Shown here in pieces: positions 62,926-64,000 of a stretch of DNA of 64,000 bases. The stretch comes from Ridgeia piscesae (taxonomy: Eukaryota > Annelida > Polychaeta > Sabellida > Siboglinidae), in NCBI GenBank assembly GCA_025642075.2, contig JAODUO010000157.1, positions 346,001 through 410,000 of the forward strand, read 5' to 3'. The translations under genes were made by a program, and so were the position numbers. Position 1 is the first letter of the stretch; the number at the start of each line of letters is the position of its first letter. Under the pieces are notes generated by a model. That model saw nothing but the letters and a program-made list of their open reading frames with translations, was not told where the DNA came from and searched no databases.

Positions 62926-63031
62926 TTATTGTTATTTTTTCTTTTCATCTCTGCCATCTTCTTCAAAGAAATAATAGAAAGATAGCTACGTAAGAAGACT
63001 TTCTAAGAACATATGTGTAGAGGCGACCTGG

Positions 63032-63112
63032 GAGTGGTGGCCTGGTGGCCTGGTGGCCTGGTGGCCTGGTGGCCTGGTGGCCTGGTGGCCTGGTGGCCTG
63101 GTGGCCTGGTGG
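63032..63112. repeat. Minisatellite, 8-bp unit GTGGCCTG
   Basis: About ten perfect octamers. The RPPGHQAT frame on the minus strand is its translation. Confidence 0.94.
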
Positions 63113-63684
63113 GTAACAACATTGCGACATGTGTTGTGAATGTGTCCTTGCAACCTTGTAAAAACCTACCACGTTGCAGTTTCGCGTGATTACTACTTAG
63201 TCCGCCAGATGGCAACACACAACTTTCCACGCCGCTTTAGATGTGTGCAGTTAAATCTTTTCAAGAATTATTTACGTTTCTTCCCGACAGGCTGCAGTTG
63301 GTCTACGGGCGTGCAAACCGAAGACCCAAAAAGAGGGACGAAACCCCATCTAAAACACATCTCAATAAAACAAATCATGGCACAGATTAAAAATTCGACT
63401 CGGATGTTTATTGGACTGTAACCAAAGAAAATGCCGGCGAGCACTTGGCTATTGCTTGCACCATGCTGCTTTGAAAAGGCGCGATTGAAAGGTTGGGAAT
63501 AATTATAATAAGATTACTGTTCCTTTTTACATTTCTAATCTTTTCTTCTCACTCCACAGAATGAATGTGGCAAGTTGTAACTACTTTGTCGCGGCGTCAG
63601 TGCAGAGAGTGGGACGTCTGTAGTTGTCCAGGTCCACGATAGAAATGTTTAGTACAGCACAAAAGGAAGTGCATAAGAACAACT

Positions 63685-63844
63685 CTAAAAGTCGTCTTCT
63701 TCGTCGTCGTAGTCGTCGTCTACGTCGTCGTAGCCGTTATCGTCGTCGTTTACGTCATCACCGTGGTCTTCTTCGTCATCGTCGTAGGCTTCTCCGTTGT
63801 TTTCGTCGGCATCGTTATTGTTGAAAGGGAGAATAATGCCGGAC
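63685..63844 (-). CDS. Possible acidic C-terminal exon of an unidentified minus-strand gene
   Basis: After the acceptor TTCCGTAAACAG one base plus 53 codons reads SGIILPFNNNDADENNGE and then an Asp/Glu-rich tail ending YDDEEDDF and TAG. An AATAAA lies on the minus strand at 63412-63407, about 275 nt downstream. Acidic tails like this are common in chromatin, nucleolar and splicing proteins, but the identity is unknown and earlier exons would lie beyond the window. Alternative: a (GTC)n-like repeat that happens to be open. Confidence 0.35.
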
Positions 63845-63960
63845 CTGTTTACGGAAGAAATATGTATATGAACGATTGTTATCCACTATAACAAAGTATG
63901 TTATTTCTCCAACGGCACTTCTCGATACGAAACGAACTGACTTCTCCATGTTTTCAATAA

Positions 63961-63968
63961 AGATGCTG

Positions 63969-64000
<32 letters not shown>
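63961..64000. repeat. (CT)n microsatellite at the window edge
   Basis: CT run reaching the end of the window. Confidence 0.9.

Noticed and set aside
63624..63824. Arg-rich + strand frame (SRLLRRRSRRLRRRS)
   Set aside because: Low-complexity shadow of the GTC-rich sequence; the minus strand reads better.

Overview
This is animal nuclear DNA. Genes are split by spliceosomal introns, non-LTR retrotransposons and tRNA-headed SINEs are present, and tandem repeats cover a large share of the window. The protein-coding content and transposon types (an AP-endonuclease LINE, CR1-like LINEs with an SGNH-type ORF1 relic) suggest a marine invertebrate, either a lophotrochozoan or an invertebrate deuterostome. 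I cannot narrow it further from the sequence.

Two genes can be reconstructed completely, with phases that agree at every junction. (1) WDR6, + strand, 13065-51678: 24 coding exons, 1438 codons plus stop. It is the WD40 partner of the FTSJ1/Trm7 tRNA 2'-O-methyltransferase. (2) SPEF1/CLAMP, - strand, 60996-56535: six coding positions, 245 aa, an N-terminal calponin-homology domain and a C-terminal coiled coil; a ciliary/flagellar microtubule protein. The two genes converge tail to tail across a 3 kb array of a 38-bp minisatellite. SPEF1 position 2 exists as two consecutive, intact, equal-length (112 nt) but diverged exons. Their phases allow only one per mRNA, so they look like mutually exclusive exons inside the CH domain; this is the most interesting item in the window. 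WDR6 also has a duplicated exon (exon 6), but there the upstream copy is frameshifted by 4 nt.

Layout: 1-735 promoter-like and AT-rich DNA; 749-3922 a nearly complete LINE with a 13-bp target-site duplication and an open ORF; 4240-4760 LINE ORF1 relic; 4922-5945 two probable minus-strand exons of an unidentified gene; 6035-8250 decayed CR1-like LINE; 8280-11455 microsatellites; 12270-12725 LINE relic; 13065-51678 WDR6, whose introns hold at least six different long minisatellites, SINEs, a LINE fragment and a TIR element; 53100-56180 intergenic array; 56535-60996 SPEF1; 61000-63680 hairpins and microsatellites; 63685-63844 a possible acidic C-terminal exon on the minus strand.

A recurring theme is that several minisatellites abut splice junctions or the terminal exon (WDR6 exon 2 donor, exon 21 acceptor and last exon; SPEF1 exon 5 donor, exon 6 acceptor, exon 2a acceptor), some built from the junction sequence itself. 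Two stretches (about 36040-37770 and 54170-55330) look like degraded assembly consensus rather than biology.
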